DNA of 64,000 nt from an uncultured Anaeroplasmataceae bacterium (lineage in GTDB: Bacteria > Bacillota_I > Bacilli_A > Acholeplasmatales > Anaeroplasmataceae), in contig CATKXV010000002.1 in assembly GCA_949840955.1 (NCBI GenBank), positions 124,001 through 188,000 on the forward strand. Direction: 5' to 3'. Below the pieces are notes generated by a model, which saw only the letters and a list, made by a program, of their open reading frames with translations, was not told the DNA's origin and ran no database searches. Positions 46,058 to 57,187 of the stretch are shown one piece after another (within the stretch, counting starts at the first letter, position 1; the number at the start of each line of letters is the position of its first letter). The position numbers and the translations under genes were made by a program.

Positions 46058-47848
46058 TTAGAGCTCTTTACAAAAGGCTTTATAGCCAATTTCATGCCTA
46101 CCCTCATTTAAAAAGCTTTCAACCTTATTAAATAACTCCGGATTATCAAATAGCTCAATCACATCCTTAGAATATCTTGTATCCTTAAAATCCTGAAATT
46201 CATTGACCAAATCCCTTAACGTCTTTCTTTTGGCATAGCTTCTACCCAAGAAATCTACCGCTGCATCAATACTATCAGCAATAGATAAGATGTCAATTAA
46301 GGGTTGATTGATTGTTGTTTCCTTAGTTAAGGGATATCCCCCTTGCTGATTATGCCATTTATGATGATAGAGCATAGCGTCTCTTATTGGATCAGGTACC
46401 GAATTTCTTGCCAATCTATATCCACAATACGGATGCTGCTTAATGGTTTGAAATTCAGAATCCTCTAATCTTCTATAATTGATTGAAATCACAGGAATAC
46501 AATAATATTTTCCAATGTCATGCAACAAGCCCATTTGATAGCTTAAATCGCATATTTCCTGCTTATGATTTTTGATATAATCTACATCATAATGATTCAC
46601 AATACCAATAAAGAACTCTGGTTTTTTCTCAAGCATTTCCATCGTTAATATCCTGGAAAGCTCAGCCACAGATAAGGTATGAATTAAGGTAGGGGTATGA
46701 CGCTTTGTTGTTGTTTTAATATAAAATTCTTTTAATTCCTCATAGGGGTAATAGCTTGAAATAATTTGTAAAAAGGATAATATATCAGAATTCATATTTC
46801 TTGTATAATCGGATGGCTTAATAGATCGAATAAATCGTAGAACCTCTTGTACCGTTGGATCAATTTCCTTTTTTATATCCTCAGGATGCTCATACTTATA
46901 TCTTAAGTAGTATATCCAGTACATATTCATCTTAACTATGGCAGACGTCTTTTGTTGCATCGTATAGTTCTCTTTTATTGTTGTTAAATTTTTAAGGCAT
47001 TCTAATAATTCATCAATAGAAATCATTTTTCGGTGGAATCTTATGGCATGATACGTATATTCATAAATCTGATAGATTGGAAGAGATGTATTTTCCGCCT
47101 TAGAAATATTATTATAGATTCTACAGGCGGATTCATAAACCCCCTCTACCAGCTCCTCTGGAACTGATTTATTTTCAGTATCTGCACTTCTTATTACCTC
47201 AATTCCACTACATATATTCTTATCAATGACAAATAGATAGGTATCATAGGGAATGCTTGGATTTGGATCGGTCTGTTGCTTATTTTTAATAAAATTATAA
47301 ATTTCTTTATGTAGCTCAAAGGAGTATTCCTTTGCTAATAGACGATTCCCATAGCATCTTAAAAAATTCTTTTTCCCTTCAAGGCTAAGCTCATCATATC
47401 GATCTATATAATCTAAAATTCTATCCCAAGAACAATTTCTTTCTTCTCTAGGAAATAAGGATTGTAAAACAAATTCATAGTAGGAATAATAATATATTCC
47501 TTCAACAATTAAATCAAGATTATCCTTTGCGATTGCATCATTTAATAGGAGACTGCTTAAACGAAACAAAATGCCATTATCTAAGGATTCAAATCCCTTT
47601 CTTAAATGGTCAAAAAAATAAGTTACATTTTCTCTTTCTTCGTCCGTTAACATCTTTTTTTCTTCGAGTGGCTTTAAAATTTCAGTAAGAATCTGATTAT
47701 TTTGTACTGATAATTCTTGCTTAATTATTGCATGATCTAATAGCCTTTGAAATAATTCCTCCTTTGTAAACTGATGATAATCATTGATATCATCTAAGGA
47801 AATCACTTTATTGAAATTATCCAAATACATTTCGATTTTTTGTTTCAT
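46058..47848 (-). CDS. HD-GYP-type phosphohydrolase with helical N-terminal domain
   Basis: 596 aa. HD motif LLHDIGKYY (His443, Asp444), then His472, His495-His496, GGYP (503-506, the GYP element) and IADSIDAA with Asp525. This is the metal-binding order of HD-GYP proteins, which degrade cyclic di-nucleotides. The N-terminal ~380 residues are helical and unlike common sensor domains; no membrane segment is visible. It follows the ABC exporter pair but is separated from it by a terminator. Confidence 0.82.
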   Translation of the reverse strand: MKQKIEMYLDNFNKVISLDDINDYHQFTKEELFQRLLDHAIIKQELSVQNNQILTEILKPLEEKKMLTDEERENVTYFFDHLRKGFESLDNGILFRLSSLLLNDAIAKDNLDLIVEGIYYYSYYEFVLQSLFPREERNCSWDRILDYIDRYDELSLEGKKNFLRCYGNRLLAKEYSFELHKEIYNFIKNKQQTDPNPSIPYDTYLFVIDKNICSGIEVIRSADTENKSVPEELVEGVYESACRIYNNISKAENTSLPIYQIYEYTYHAIRFHRKMISIDELLECLKNLTTIKENYTMQQKTSAIVKMNMYWIYYLRYKYEHPEDIKKEIDPTVQEVLRFIRSIKPSDYTRNMNSDILSFLQIISSYYPYEELKEFYIKTTTKRHTPTLIHTLSVAELSRILTMEMLEKKPEFFIGIVNHYDVDYIKNHKQEICDLSYQMGLLHDIGKYYCIPVISINYRRLEDSEFQTIKQHPYCGYRLARNSVPDPIRDAMLYHHKWHNQQGGYPLTKETTINQPLIDILSIADSIDAAVDFLGRSYAKRKTLRDLVNEFQDFKDTRYSKDVIELFDNPELFNKVESFLNEGRHEIGYKAFCKEL

Positions 47849-47883
47849 ACATCCTACCTCATTTCCTTTTATTATAGCATAAA

Positions 47884-47916
47884 CAAAAGAAATAGAGTAG
47901 TCCCGCTACTCTATTT
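47884..47916 (-). terminator. Terminator of the ABC exporter pair
   Basis: Minus-strand AAATAGAGTAG pairs with CTACTCTATTT over a 5-nt loop, followed by CTTTTGTTT. Confidence 0.8.
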
Positions 47917-47921
47917 TTCGT

Positions 47922-49775
47922 TTAATTATTCAAAATTTTTTGAAGAGCATCCTCTGCAAATTGATTTTTATAAAGCTCAAAATAATATCCCTTTTTCATT
48001 AAAAGCTCATGATGTGTTCCACTTTCTACTACACACCCATCCTTCATCACTAAAATGACATCGGCATTCACAACTGTTGAAAGCCTATGTGCAATCATAA
48101 AGGTTGTTCTTCCTTCCATAACACGCTCTACAGCCATTTGAATCATATTTTCTGTTTGTGTATCAATAGAGGAGGTTGCTTCATCTAATACTAAGATTTT
48201 AGGATCTGCCACAATAGCTCTAGCAAAGCTAATGAGCTGACGTTCTCCTACCGATAGCTTTGATCCACTTTCACCAACCAATGCCTGATATCCATCATCC
48301 AATTTCGAAATAAATTCATCTGCTGCTACAGTTTTCAATGCCTGAATAACCTCTTCATCCGTTGCATTCAGCTTGCCATAACGCACATTATCCATAATCG
48401 TTCCACTAAATAGCTGAGGGGTTTGTAATACATAGCCTATGTTGGAATGAAGCCAGGTAATACTCCGATCCTTATAGCTATGCCCATCAATGAGAATATC
48501 TCCTGTAGTAGGCTCATAAAATCTACAAATCAGATTGACAATTGTGGATTTCCCACTTCCTGTATGTCCAACCAAGGCAACACTGGAGCCTGCTGGAATA
48601 TGCAAATTAAAATTCTTTAATACCTCTTCTCCTTTAGCATACTTAAAGGTTACATCCTTAAATTCAACCTCACCCACAAGAGGCTCAAAATTTTCATATT
48701 TTGGTTCAAATATGGTACCATATTTTTCAATAACATCCTCACGATCCGTAATTTCAGGCTGTTCTTCTATTAAAGAAATAATTCGTTCAGCTGAGGCTTG
48801 GGCCTGTTGAAAATCACCAATTACACGAGATATAGAAATTACAGGATCAAAAAATTTAATGGTATAGTCTATAAATAAATACAATACAGAGGCCTCCAAT
48901 AAATCCTTTAGTACCAAATTTCCACCATAATATAAGGTAACTCCAACCCCAACGTAGCATAGGATAAAGGTTATAGGTCCAAATATAGCCGAAAAGAATA
49001 CAGCTCGTAAAGAAGCTCTTTTATAAGCATGCGCTTTACTATGAAATTCTTTAGAGCACATATCCTCAATAACCAGGCTTTTGATTGCTTTAGCACCCAT
49101 AAAGCCTTCATTATAGGCTGCTGTAATCTTAGAATTTTCCTTTCTAGCATCTCTATAGCTAGAAAGCATCTTCTTACGAATAAAGAAGGTAATTATTATA
49201 AGAATAGGCAGGATAATAAGAACAATAATAGAAAGCTTGGTATTGGTTACAAGCAATACACCCAATATACCAAACATAGATAGCAATCCCCATAATAAAT
49301 CCACACAGCCCCAGGATATAATTTCACTCAATTTTCGGGAATCTGAGGTTACACGAGCCATAATCCAGCCCTGTGCTGTTTTATCAAAATAGCTAAATGG
49401 GAGCTTTTGTAAATTTAAATAGGCTTCCTTTCTAAGCTCATAAGAGGTTTCCACCTCTACTCTTCCAGCAAAATAAAGGAAGGAAAATACACATACTCCA
49501 TAGGCTAGACTCACGCCTATATAAGCAGAAACCGTTAACCAAATGGTATTAAAACGATTTGGATTATCGCTTTCAAAATAGGTAGCAATAGCATGAGAGT
49601 TTAACAGAGGATAGCATACATCTAGGGTTGCTAGCATAATAACAGAAAGGATCAATCCAATCGCAAGACCCTTATGAAGTAACACTGTCTTAAATATCTT
49701 TTTCCAAGGCCCCTTATTACTAGAGCGATAATCTAGATCATTTAAGGCTTCTTGTTCGTAGTCAAAATCTTCCAT
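47922..49775 (-). CDS. ABC exporter half-transporter (membrane-ATPase), subunit 2
   Basis: 617 aa, six membrane helices then the ATPase. Walker A GHTGSGKST, Walker B plus catalytic Glu ILVLDEATSSID, and H-loop AHRLST are intact. The signature motif is unusual, LSVGERQ instead of LSGGQ. It is paired with the gene 1 nt upstream, whose Walker B ends in Asp. Together they form a heterodimer of the BmrCD/TM287-288 kind with one strong and one weak ATP site. Likely a multidrug or lipid/peptide exporter. Confidence 0.85.
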   Translation of the reverse strand: MEDFDYEQEALNDLDYRSSNKGPWKKIFKTVLLHKGLAIGLILSVIMLATLDVCYPLLNSHAIATYFESDNPNRFNTIWLTVSAYIGVSLAYGVCVFSFLYFAGRVEVETSYELRKEAYLNLQKLPFSYFDKTAQGWIMARVTSDSRKLSEIISWGCVDLLWGLLSMFGILGVLLVTNTKLSIIVLIILPILIIITFFIRKKMLSSYRDARKENSKITAAYNEGFMGAKAIKSLVIEDMCSKEFHSKAHAYKRASLRAVFFSAIFGPITFILCYVGVGVTLYYGGNLVLKDLLEASVLYLFIDYTIKFFDPVISISRVIGDFQQAQASAERIISLIEEQPEITDREDVIEKYGTIFEPKYENFEPLVGEVEFKDVTFKYAKGEEVLKNFNLHIPAGSSVALVGHTGSGKSTIVNLICRFYEPTTGDILIDGHSYKDRSITWLHSNIGYVLQTPQLFSGTIMDNVRYGKLNATDEEVIQALKTVAADEFISKLDDGYQALVGESGSKLSVGERQLISFARAIVADPKILVLDEATSSIDTQTENMIQMAVERVMEGRTTFMIAHRLSTVVNADVILVMKDGCVVESGTHHELLMKKGYYFELYKNQFAEDALQKILNN

Positions 49776-49776
49776 T

Positions 49777-51588
49777 CTAGTTACCCTCCTTTAATACTGA
49801 CATAAATTCATCTTCCAAATCTCCCTGTATTCCCCAAAGCTCCTTATATAAACCATCCTGATGGACAAGTTCCTCATGCTTTCCGATTTGAGCAACAGTG
49901 CCCTTATCTAATACAATAATTTGATCAGCCTCCTTAGCTGTTGAGGAACGATGTGTAATAATAATCATGGTTTGTTCCTTTCGTTTTTGCTTTAGAGCCT
50001 TACGAATCATTAAATCAGTTTTTGTATCTAATGCGGATAAGGAATCATCAAATATAATGACATTAGAGTCATGTACAAGCATACGTGCTATAGCAATTCT
50101 TTGCTTTTGGCCTCCAGATAATGTTGTTCCCTTTTCTCCTACAATTGTTTTATATCCACGCTCAAACTTTTCAATCTCCTGATGTATGGAAGCTGTACGT
50201 GCAGCCTCATAAACTCGTTCTGTAGGTAATTTAGGATCTAAAATAGCAACATTATCATATACCGTTTTAGAAAATAGAAAAGGATCCTGTAGGATGAGCT
50301 TTATATTTTTACGCAAATGCTTCTTTTCTATATCGACTATAGATACTCCATCTAAAAGAATTTCTCCCTCGTTTATTTCAAGCATTCTTGCCAGTAAATT
50401 ACAAATTGTAGATTTCCCACTTCCTGTTTTACCTACAATAGCAATGGTCTGACCCGAATGAATATGAAAGGAAACATTTCTTAGCAAAGGCTTGGAATCA
50501 TCATCAAACTGAAAGGAAACATTTTTAAATTCAATATCCCCTGTAATCTCTGGTGTTTTTGTTCCATCGACCTCATATTCCTCTTGTATAGATAAAACCT
50601 CATCAATACGATTTGCTGCTACACTCGCCTTACCAAAGGAGGCAATAATTCTTCCTAAACCACGCATAGGCCAAATAAGCATACCCATCAATAGCAATGC
50701 AGCAACAATATCCGCTGCACTTAAGGCCTCATCTCTTGCTAAAAAGATACCTACACTCATGGTTAAAGCATATTGAAGAAAAACAAAAAAATCACTTCCA
50801 CCCCAAAAGGCTGCCATCACTGTGTTGAACTTACCATTTCTTTTTGTATATTTTTTATTTGCTTCATCCATTTTTTCAAACTCATATTCCTCATTTGCAA
50901 AGGCACGAACAACACGAGCGCTATTTACATTTTCTTGAATGATAGTAGTCATTTTACTTTCTGCTTCTTCAATTTGCTGAAATTGCTTATTACAATATCT
51001 AAAGTATATAATTGATGCTACTGCATTAAAGGGTGCACTAATTAAGCTTACCCACATTAAAATAGGTGATATCTGGAAAACACGATAGGCACCAATAATC
51101 ACAGTAACAAATATATCAATTAATCCTGGTATCATTCCAGATATAAAAGAGGCTGTTTGATCAACGTCGGATGTAGACCTTTGAATCAAATCTCCAATAT
51201 CAGAATGATTATGATAGGTATAGGATAAATTTAATACATGATCATAGATTTTAAGACGCATGTCATATCCAACATATTGAGCTAAGGCGCCCTGATAATA
51301 GTTATCTAAAAAGCGCATAACGGAACGTACTGCCTGTAAACCAATCATAGTAGCCCCAACCATTAAAAGACATGTCAATGTGTCCTCTATCCCATTATAC
51401 CAATTCAGTATAAATTGCGGTAAATCTGTTTTTTGATCGGTTACAGAGCCTAAGCGTTCAAATGCATATTGAATAAATAGAGGGAGATAGGCATATAGCC
51501 ATTGCAATATAGTCGATAAAACTACAATGAGAATAATGAGCCATATATATCTTTTCCCCCAACTCCATAATTTTTTTATTCCATTCAT
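49777..51588 (-). CDS. ABC exporter half-transporter (membrane-ATPase), subunit 1
   Basis: 603 aa with a six-helix domain and an ATPase domain: Walker A GKTGSGKST, canonical signature LSGGQKQR, and Walker B IIFDDSLSALD, where the catalytic Glu is replaced by Asp. His of the H-loop is present (ITHRSST). In a heterodimer its intact signature completes the partner's functional site, while its own Walker B belongs to the degenerate site. Lies just after an Lrp-type regulator, separated by a terminator. Confidence 0.85.
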   Translation of the reverse strand: MNGIKKLWSWGKRYIWLIILIVVLSTILQWLYAYLPLFIQYAFERLGSVTDQKTDLPQFILNWYNGIEDTLTCLLMVGATMIGLQAVRSVMRFLDNYYQGALAQYVGYDMRLKIYDHVLNLSYTYHNHSDIGDLIQRSTSDVDQTASFISGMIPGLIDIFVTVIIGAYRVFQISPILMWVSLISAPFNAVASIIYFRYCNKQFQQIEEAESKMTTIIQENVNSARVVRAFANEEYEFEKMDEANKKYTKRNGKFNTVMAAFWGGSDFFVFLQYALTMSVGIFLARDEALSAADIVAALLLMGMLIWPMRGLGRIIASFGKASVAANRIDEVLSIQEEYEVDGTKTPEITGDIEFKNVSFQFDDDSKPLLRNVSFHIHSGQTIAIVGKTGSGKSTICNLLARMLEINEGEILLDGVSIVDIEKKHLRKNIKLILQDPFLFSKTVYDNVAILDPKLPTERVYEAARTASIHQEIEKFERGYKTIVGEKGTTLSGGQKQRIAIARMLVHDSNVIIFDDSLSALDTKTDLMIRKALKQKRKEQTMIIITHRSSTAKEADQIIVLDKGTVAQIGKHEELVHQDGLYKELWGIQGDLEDEFMSVLKEGN

Positions 51589-51611
51589 ATAATCTCTCCT
51601 AACTTTTTTCG

Positions 51612-51635
51612 CAAAAAAAGAGCCAAACGGCTCTT
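51612..51635 (-). terminator. Terminator between the Lrp gene and the ABC pair
   Basis: Minus-strand AAGAGCC and GGCTCTT with loop GTTT, followed by TTTTTG. Only about 25 nt remain to the ABC start, so the exporter must be read through it or start very close by. Confidence 0.8.
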
Positions 51636-51643
51636 AAAGTAAT

Positions 51644-52123
51644 TTATTCTAAAGGTATCGTTGTACTTTCCTTTTCGCTGCTTACCACAATAGAGGTATC
51701 TATATTGGTAACATATGGCGCATTTAATAATTTATCAAAAACAAAGTCTCGATAATATTCAAAGCTTTTTGCAACGATTTTTAAAAGGAATGAGGCGTCC
51801 CCAGTAATCGTGTAGCACTCAACAATTTCAGGAATTTTTTTTGCTTCCTCAATAAATGCTTGACAATTTTCACGATTTAATGGTCTAATGTATACCTTCG
51901 CAAAGCATGTAATTTCAAAACCCAATTGTTTTTCATCAACAATAACAGTAAATTGCTTTAAGATTTTTTGTTCTTTTAAATTTTTAACTCGAAGTAAACA
52001 TGAAGATGGCGCAAGACCTATCTTTTTGGATAAATCGATATTACTAATTGAAGAATCCTCTTGGAGTAGTTCTACAATCTTTTTGTCATATTCATCTAAG
52101 CTAACTGTATTCATTTTTCTCAC
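51644..52123 (-). CDS. Lrp/AsnC-family regulator
   Basis: 159 aa. An AsnC-type helix-turn-helix (about residues 8-55, LLQEDSSISNIDLSKKIGLA with PSSCLLRVKNL) is followed by the RAM effector domain (about 75-150, ITGDASFLLKIVAKSFE). Such regulators bind amino acids or other small molecules and often control a neighbouring transporter, which makes the ABC pair downstream the obvious target. Promoter is strong. No operator was identified. Confidence 0.9.
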   Translation of the reverse strand: MRKMNTVSLDEYDKKIVELLQEDSSISNIDLSKKIGLAPSSCLLRVKNLKEQKILKQFTVIVDEKQLGFEITCFAKVYIRPLNRENCQAFIEEAKKIPEIVECYTITGDASFLLKIVAKSFEYYRDFVFDKLLNAPYVTNIDTSIVVSSEKESTTIPLE

Positions 52124-52147
52124 ACTCCTTCCATCGCATCCTTATAG

Positions 52148-52176
52148 ATTATACCATTCTATCTTTTTTTTGTAAA
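52148..52176 (-). promoter_or_regulatory. Promoter of the Lrp gene
   Basis: Minus-strand TTTACA (52176-52171), a 17-nt spacer ending TGG, and TATAAT (52153-52148): -35 plus extended -10. Confidence 0.7.
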
Positions 52177-52240
52177 GAATATTCGATAAAAATATTTATT
52201 TCTTTTATTTTATTCAAAGTTCATTGAATTTTATGTGTTA

Positions 52241-52927
52241 TTAATATTTTGTATAAGCAATAAATTTTGTTTTAGATGAGCATAAGCTCTTTAGTAAAGG
52301 TATAAAATAGGAATCCTTTCTTATACTTGCAATTACCGTTATTGGAGCCTCAGGATTTAAAAAAGACTCTAGAAAAGCATTCATATTTTTATCCTCCAAG
52401 CCATTAAAGCACACAAAAGCTAGAATATCAAAGGTAAAATAATCATAAACGATAATAAAAATGGAATCATAAACGGTAATTAAATCAATAGATAATCGAA
52501 TTTGACCATAATCCTTTAGCATTTGCTCAAATGCCATAGGTATTTTCTTTTTATAATCCATTTGGAGGTATTCCTTATACCTCTTATATAGATTATCGAT
52601 ATTCCGATCTGAAATCTCTATTCCCTTGGTATAAAAGAAATCACATATCTCATCTCGGCTCATATGCCGTTCCTTTAATTTGGCAATCATACAAACAATC
52701 TTTGTAGAATACGTAATCCCTCGTAAAGATATTTTATTTGCTGTTTGAGAAGCATAGATCTTCCCATCACTACATTTAGGACAGCTATATCCTAAATTAT
52801 GTATTTTAACCTGCTTCCCATTGGAATAATAAATTTTCTTATTGGAAATAGCATGACGATAAACAAGACGTGCTTTACATTTGGGACAAGCAAGAATTTC
52901 TGGTTTATAGTATTTAGACGCAATCAT
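52241..52927 (-). CDS. Zinc-ribbon protein resembling the N-terminal half of a DDE transposase
   Basis: 228 aa. Two CPKC pairs (CPKCKARLVYRH; CSCPKC-type) near residues 14-17 and 49-52 suggest a zinc ribbon. A helix-turn-helix-like region follows (about 85-115, SRDEICDFFYTKGIEISD), then a beta-rich part (LSIDLITVYDSIFIIVYD) like the first strands of an RNase-H fold. The second Asp and the Glu of a DDE triad are not seen and no inverted repeats flank it. Its ATG overlaps the ROK stop (ATGA), so it is translated with the kinase rather than being a fresh insertion. Function unknown. Confidence 0.6.
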   Translation of the reverse strand: MIASKYYKPEILACPKCKARLVYRHAISNKKIYYSNGKQVKIHNLGYSCPKCSDGKIYASQTANKISLRGITYSTKIVCMIAKLKERHMSRDEICDFFYTKGIEISDRNIDNLYKRYKEYLQMDYKKKIPMAFEQMLKDYGQIRLSIDLITVYDSIFIIVYDYFTFDILAFVCFNGLEDKNMNAFLESFLNPEAPITVIASIRKDSYFIPLLKSLCSSKTKFIAYTKY

Positions 52928-53808
52928 ATTAATCCTGCGGCACCAAGCATCCCTGCATCATTTAATAATTTTGCAGCTTCTATTTTTACATTCTTAACAG
53001 CATAATGAGATACCTTTTGATAATATTTTTGGATGGTTTGTATTAGAATATCTCCTGCCTTAGAAACACCCCCACCAATATAAAATACCTCTACATCGAC
53101 AGTTACGGCAAGAATAGATAAGCATTTGGCTATATAGTAGCCTACACGATCAACAACAAACAAGCATAAAGGATCTTCCTTTTTTGCTAAATCAAATACA
53201 TCCTTAGCTGTAAATTCATTTTTAAGCTTCGTTTTATATTCATGATAATGATATTTAGCAAGTCGAACAATCCCTGTTGCTGAAGCTACAGTTTCTAGAC
53301 AGCCCTGTAGTCCACAGGAGCATGGAAACCCATAATCATCTGCTATAATCATATGGCCCACCTCTCCAGCAGCACCATGAACTCCCTCTACGATTTTTCC
53401 ATTTAATATAATACCACACCCAACTCCAGTACCAAGAGTCAGCATACAAGCATTTTTATATTCATTATGATAAAGCATTTCTCCTAATGCTGCAACATTT
53501 GCATCATTTTGAGCTAGAAGCTTAACCTCAGGAAAATAGGGCCTAATTGCTTCTTCTAAGGATATATTTTCCAAGCCAATATTTGGTAAATTATGAATAT
53601 AATTCCCTATAACATTCCCAGGAAGTCCAAAGCCAATTCCTTCAATTTGCTCTATATTTTTCTTTTTCATATACTCCTTTAAAAATAGGCATATATCCTG
53701 AAAAAGAGTTTCCTTTTTTGTTGGAATTTCAAATTTATCTATAATTTGATTCTTCTCTACAACACCTATTTTAACTGTAGTTCCCCCTACATCAATACCA
53801 AATTTCAC
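52924..53808 (-). CDS. ROK-family sugar kinase (glucokinase-like)
   Basis: 294 aa from GTG at 53808, with GGAGG before it and the previous stop 1 nt upstream; the longer ORF to 53958 only overlaps the LRAT gene. Phosphate-binding DVGGTT (6-11), TLGTGVGCGI, the GHM...D section and the ROK zinc motif CSCGLQGCLE are all present. No DNA-binding domain, so it is an enzyme and not a NagC-type repressor. Expected to phosphorylate glucose or a related hexose with ATP. Confidence 0.88.
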   Translation of the reverse strand: MKFGIDVGGTTVKIGVVEKNQIIDKFEIPTKKETLFQDICLFLKEYMKKKNIEQIEGIGFGLPGNVIGNYIHNLPNIGLENISLEEAIRPYFPEVKLLAQNDANVAALGEMLYHNEYKNACMLTLGTGVGCGIILNGKIVEGVHGAAGEVGHMIIADDYGFPCSCGLQGCLETVASATGIVRLAKYHYHEYKTKLKNEFTAKDVFDLAKKEDPLCLFVVDRVGYYIAKCLSILAVTVDVEVFYIGGGVSKAGDILIQTIQKYYQKVSHYAVKNVKIEAAKLLNDAGMLGAAGLI

Positions 53809-53809
53809 C

Positions 53810-54208
53810 TTATTTACCTCCAAATAAAAACGAAAATACAGCTTGTACCTGATTGCTTTCCTTTGTACCAAAGGCACAAAGATTTGAAAAATGCTCACAA
53901 TTATTTGAAACAATATCATAATTTCCCTCACCCAAATGAGATTTCGCACACGCAACAATCTCCTTAGGTGAACGCTTCCTCTTTAATTCCTCTTCTGTAT
54001 AGCATCGAACCTGTAAAATTCCTCCCTTTAAAAATTCTTCTAAGGAAGTTTCAATGATACGAGCCTTACTAGGATCTAGAGTTTCCGTGGCTCCAGGAGG
54101 AGCAAAATGAAACACACTATCCTTTGACGCATAGATTCCATGATGAGAATAAAATCCTCGATTTACACGAATTTGATCTCCATAGCTTGGAGTTTTTTCT
54201 ACCCACAT
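53810..54208 (-). CDS. LRAT-domain (NlpC/P60-related) protein
   Basis: 132 aa. The His in SHHGIY (His22/23) and NNCEHFSNL (Cys104) form the permuted papain-like active site of the LRAT family, known from lecithin:retinol acyltransferase and phospholipase/acyltransferase relatives. The family domain fills the protein. No signal peptide. It sits 9 nt after pyrG and 1 nt before the ROK kinase. The bacterial substrate is unknown; lipid acyl transfer or thiol hydrolysis are possible. Confidence 0.8.
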   Translation of the reverse strand: MWVEKTPSYGDQIRVNRGFYSHHGIYASKDSVFHFAPPGATETLDPSKARIIETSLEEFLKGGILQVRCYTEEELKRKRSPKEIVACAKSHLGEGNYDIVSNNCEHFSNLCAFGTKESNQVQAVFSFLFGGK

Positions 54209-54217
54209 ATTCTTCTC

Positions 54218-55921
<1,704 letters not shown>

Positions 55922-55956
55922 TTAAATATTTTTAAATATCTTTTCTGATTTTACTA

Positions 55957-57186
55957 TTATATTGCCCATGTTCCATTTTTAAAGATAGAAACTACCTTGC
56001 CATCATAGGTCTTAGCCTCAATAGATAAATCTGCACTTCCAATCATAAAATCCACATGAATCATAGAAAGATTTAAATCAACCTCTTGAATTTCTTCCTC
56101 TGATTTCGTCTGATAATTTTTAATGCACTCTGTAAATGCTCTTCCTAAGGCCAAATGACAGCATGCATTTTCATCATATAGAGTATTATAAAACAAAAGA
56201 TTGGTTTGATTGATAGGTGAATCAAAAGGAACTAAAGCAACCTCCCCTAGCTGGGCAGCTCCCTCATCTGTAGAAATGAGCTTCGTTAAAACATCCTTAT
56301 ATTCTTCATTATCACAAAGAACCTCAACAACTCTCCCTTTTTCAAAACGGAAGCCAAAATCACTTACCAAAACTCCACGTACAGATAAAGGCTTTGTTGC
56401 CATTACAACACCATTACATGATGTCTTTATAGGAGAAGTAAAGCATTCCTCTGTTGGCATATTGGGATTATAAAATACCCCAGATAATGTTTTTTCTCCA
56501 CCAGCTAAGAAATTCATATCCTGATGAATATCTATGGAAAAATCTGTTCCATTTTTAGAAGAATATGTTAAGGTCTGAATCCCTAAAGCATTTAGCTTTT
56601 CTGTTTTAGAAGCTAGATTTTTATTATGCTCCTCCCAATTTTTTATTGGATCCCCATATACTCTAGTAACCTTTAATATCGCATCCCATAAAGCATCCAT
56701 AGCCTTATCCTTTGATAAATTTGGAAATACTTTTTTTGCCCAAGCTTCGCCAGGAATACCCACAATCGTCCATTGGAACTTATTATCCTTTTGTTCTCTA
56801 AATTTCATCATAATAGGTCCAGTAGCCATTTGAACCTCTAATAGCTTGGATTGGTCAATGCCAGATAAACCATCTGGATCCTCTGAAATAATATGGATCA
56901 TTGCAGGAAGTCTATCAACACGATATTCCTGCTTCTTTAAATACCATTCAGGTAATTCTTTTAGAGTTTCTACATCCTCATACATATATTTTATTTTTGT
57001 AACTGGCTGATAGGACCAATCAATCGTCACCTCACGAGCCCCTGCCTTGTAAGATGCCTCTACAACATATTTTACAAAATAAGCATCTTCTACAGATGCA
57101 GATATAACAACATCCTGATCCTTTTGTACATTTACCCCTGTTGTAACAATAAGCTTTGCATAATTCATTAAAATTTCTTCATTCAT
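55957..57186 (-). CDS. M29-family metallo-aminopeptidase
   Basis: About 409 aa from ATG at 57186 (AAGGGA upstream; the frame to 57210 overlaps the previous gene). The M29 metal/active-site region is visible: LGEVALVPFDSPI (Glu), LYDENACCHLALG (Glu, His) and IHVDFMIGS (His, Asp), as in AmpS/AmpT and PepS. Cytosolic, releases N-terminal residues from peptides. Starts 1 nt after the M24 peptidase, suggesting joint peptide breakdown. Confidence 0.9.
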   Translation of the reverse strand: MNEEILMNYAKLIVTTGVNVQKDQDVVISASVEDAYFVKYVVEASYKAGAREVTIDWSYQPVTKIKYMYEDVETLKELPEWYLKKQEYRVDRLPAMIHIISEDPDGLSGIDQSKLLEVQMATGPIMMKFREQKDNKFQWTIVGIPGEAWAKKVFPNLSKDKAMDALWDAILKVTRVYGDPIKNWEEHNKNLASKTEKLNALGIQTLTYSSKNGTDFSIDIHQDMNFLAGGEKTLSGVFYNPNMPTEECFTSPIKTSCNGVVMATKPLSVRGVLVSDFGFRFEKGRVVEVLCDNEEYKDVLTKLISTDEGAAQLGEVALVPFDSPINQTNLLFYNTLYDENACCHLALGRAFTECIKNYQTKSEEEIQEVDLNLSMIHVDFMIGSADLSIEAKTYDGKVVSIFKNGTWAI

Positions 57187-57187
57187 C

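Noticed and set aside
52241-52927. An insertion sequence
   Set aside because: No terminal inverted repeats or target duplication are visible, the DDE triad is incomplete, and the start overlaps the ROK stop, so I call it a gene of unknown function.
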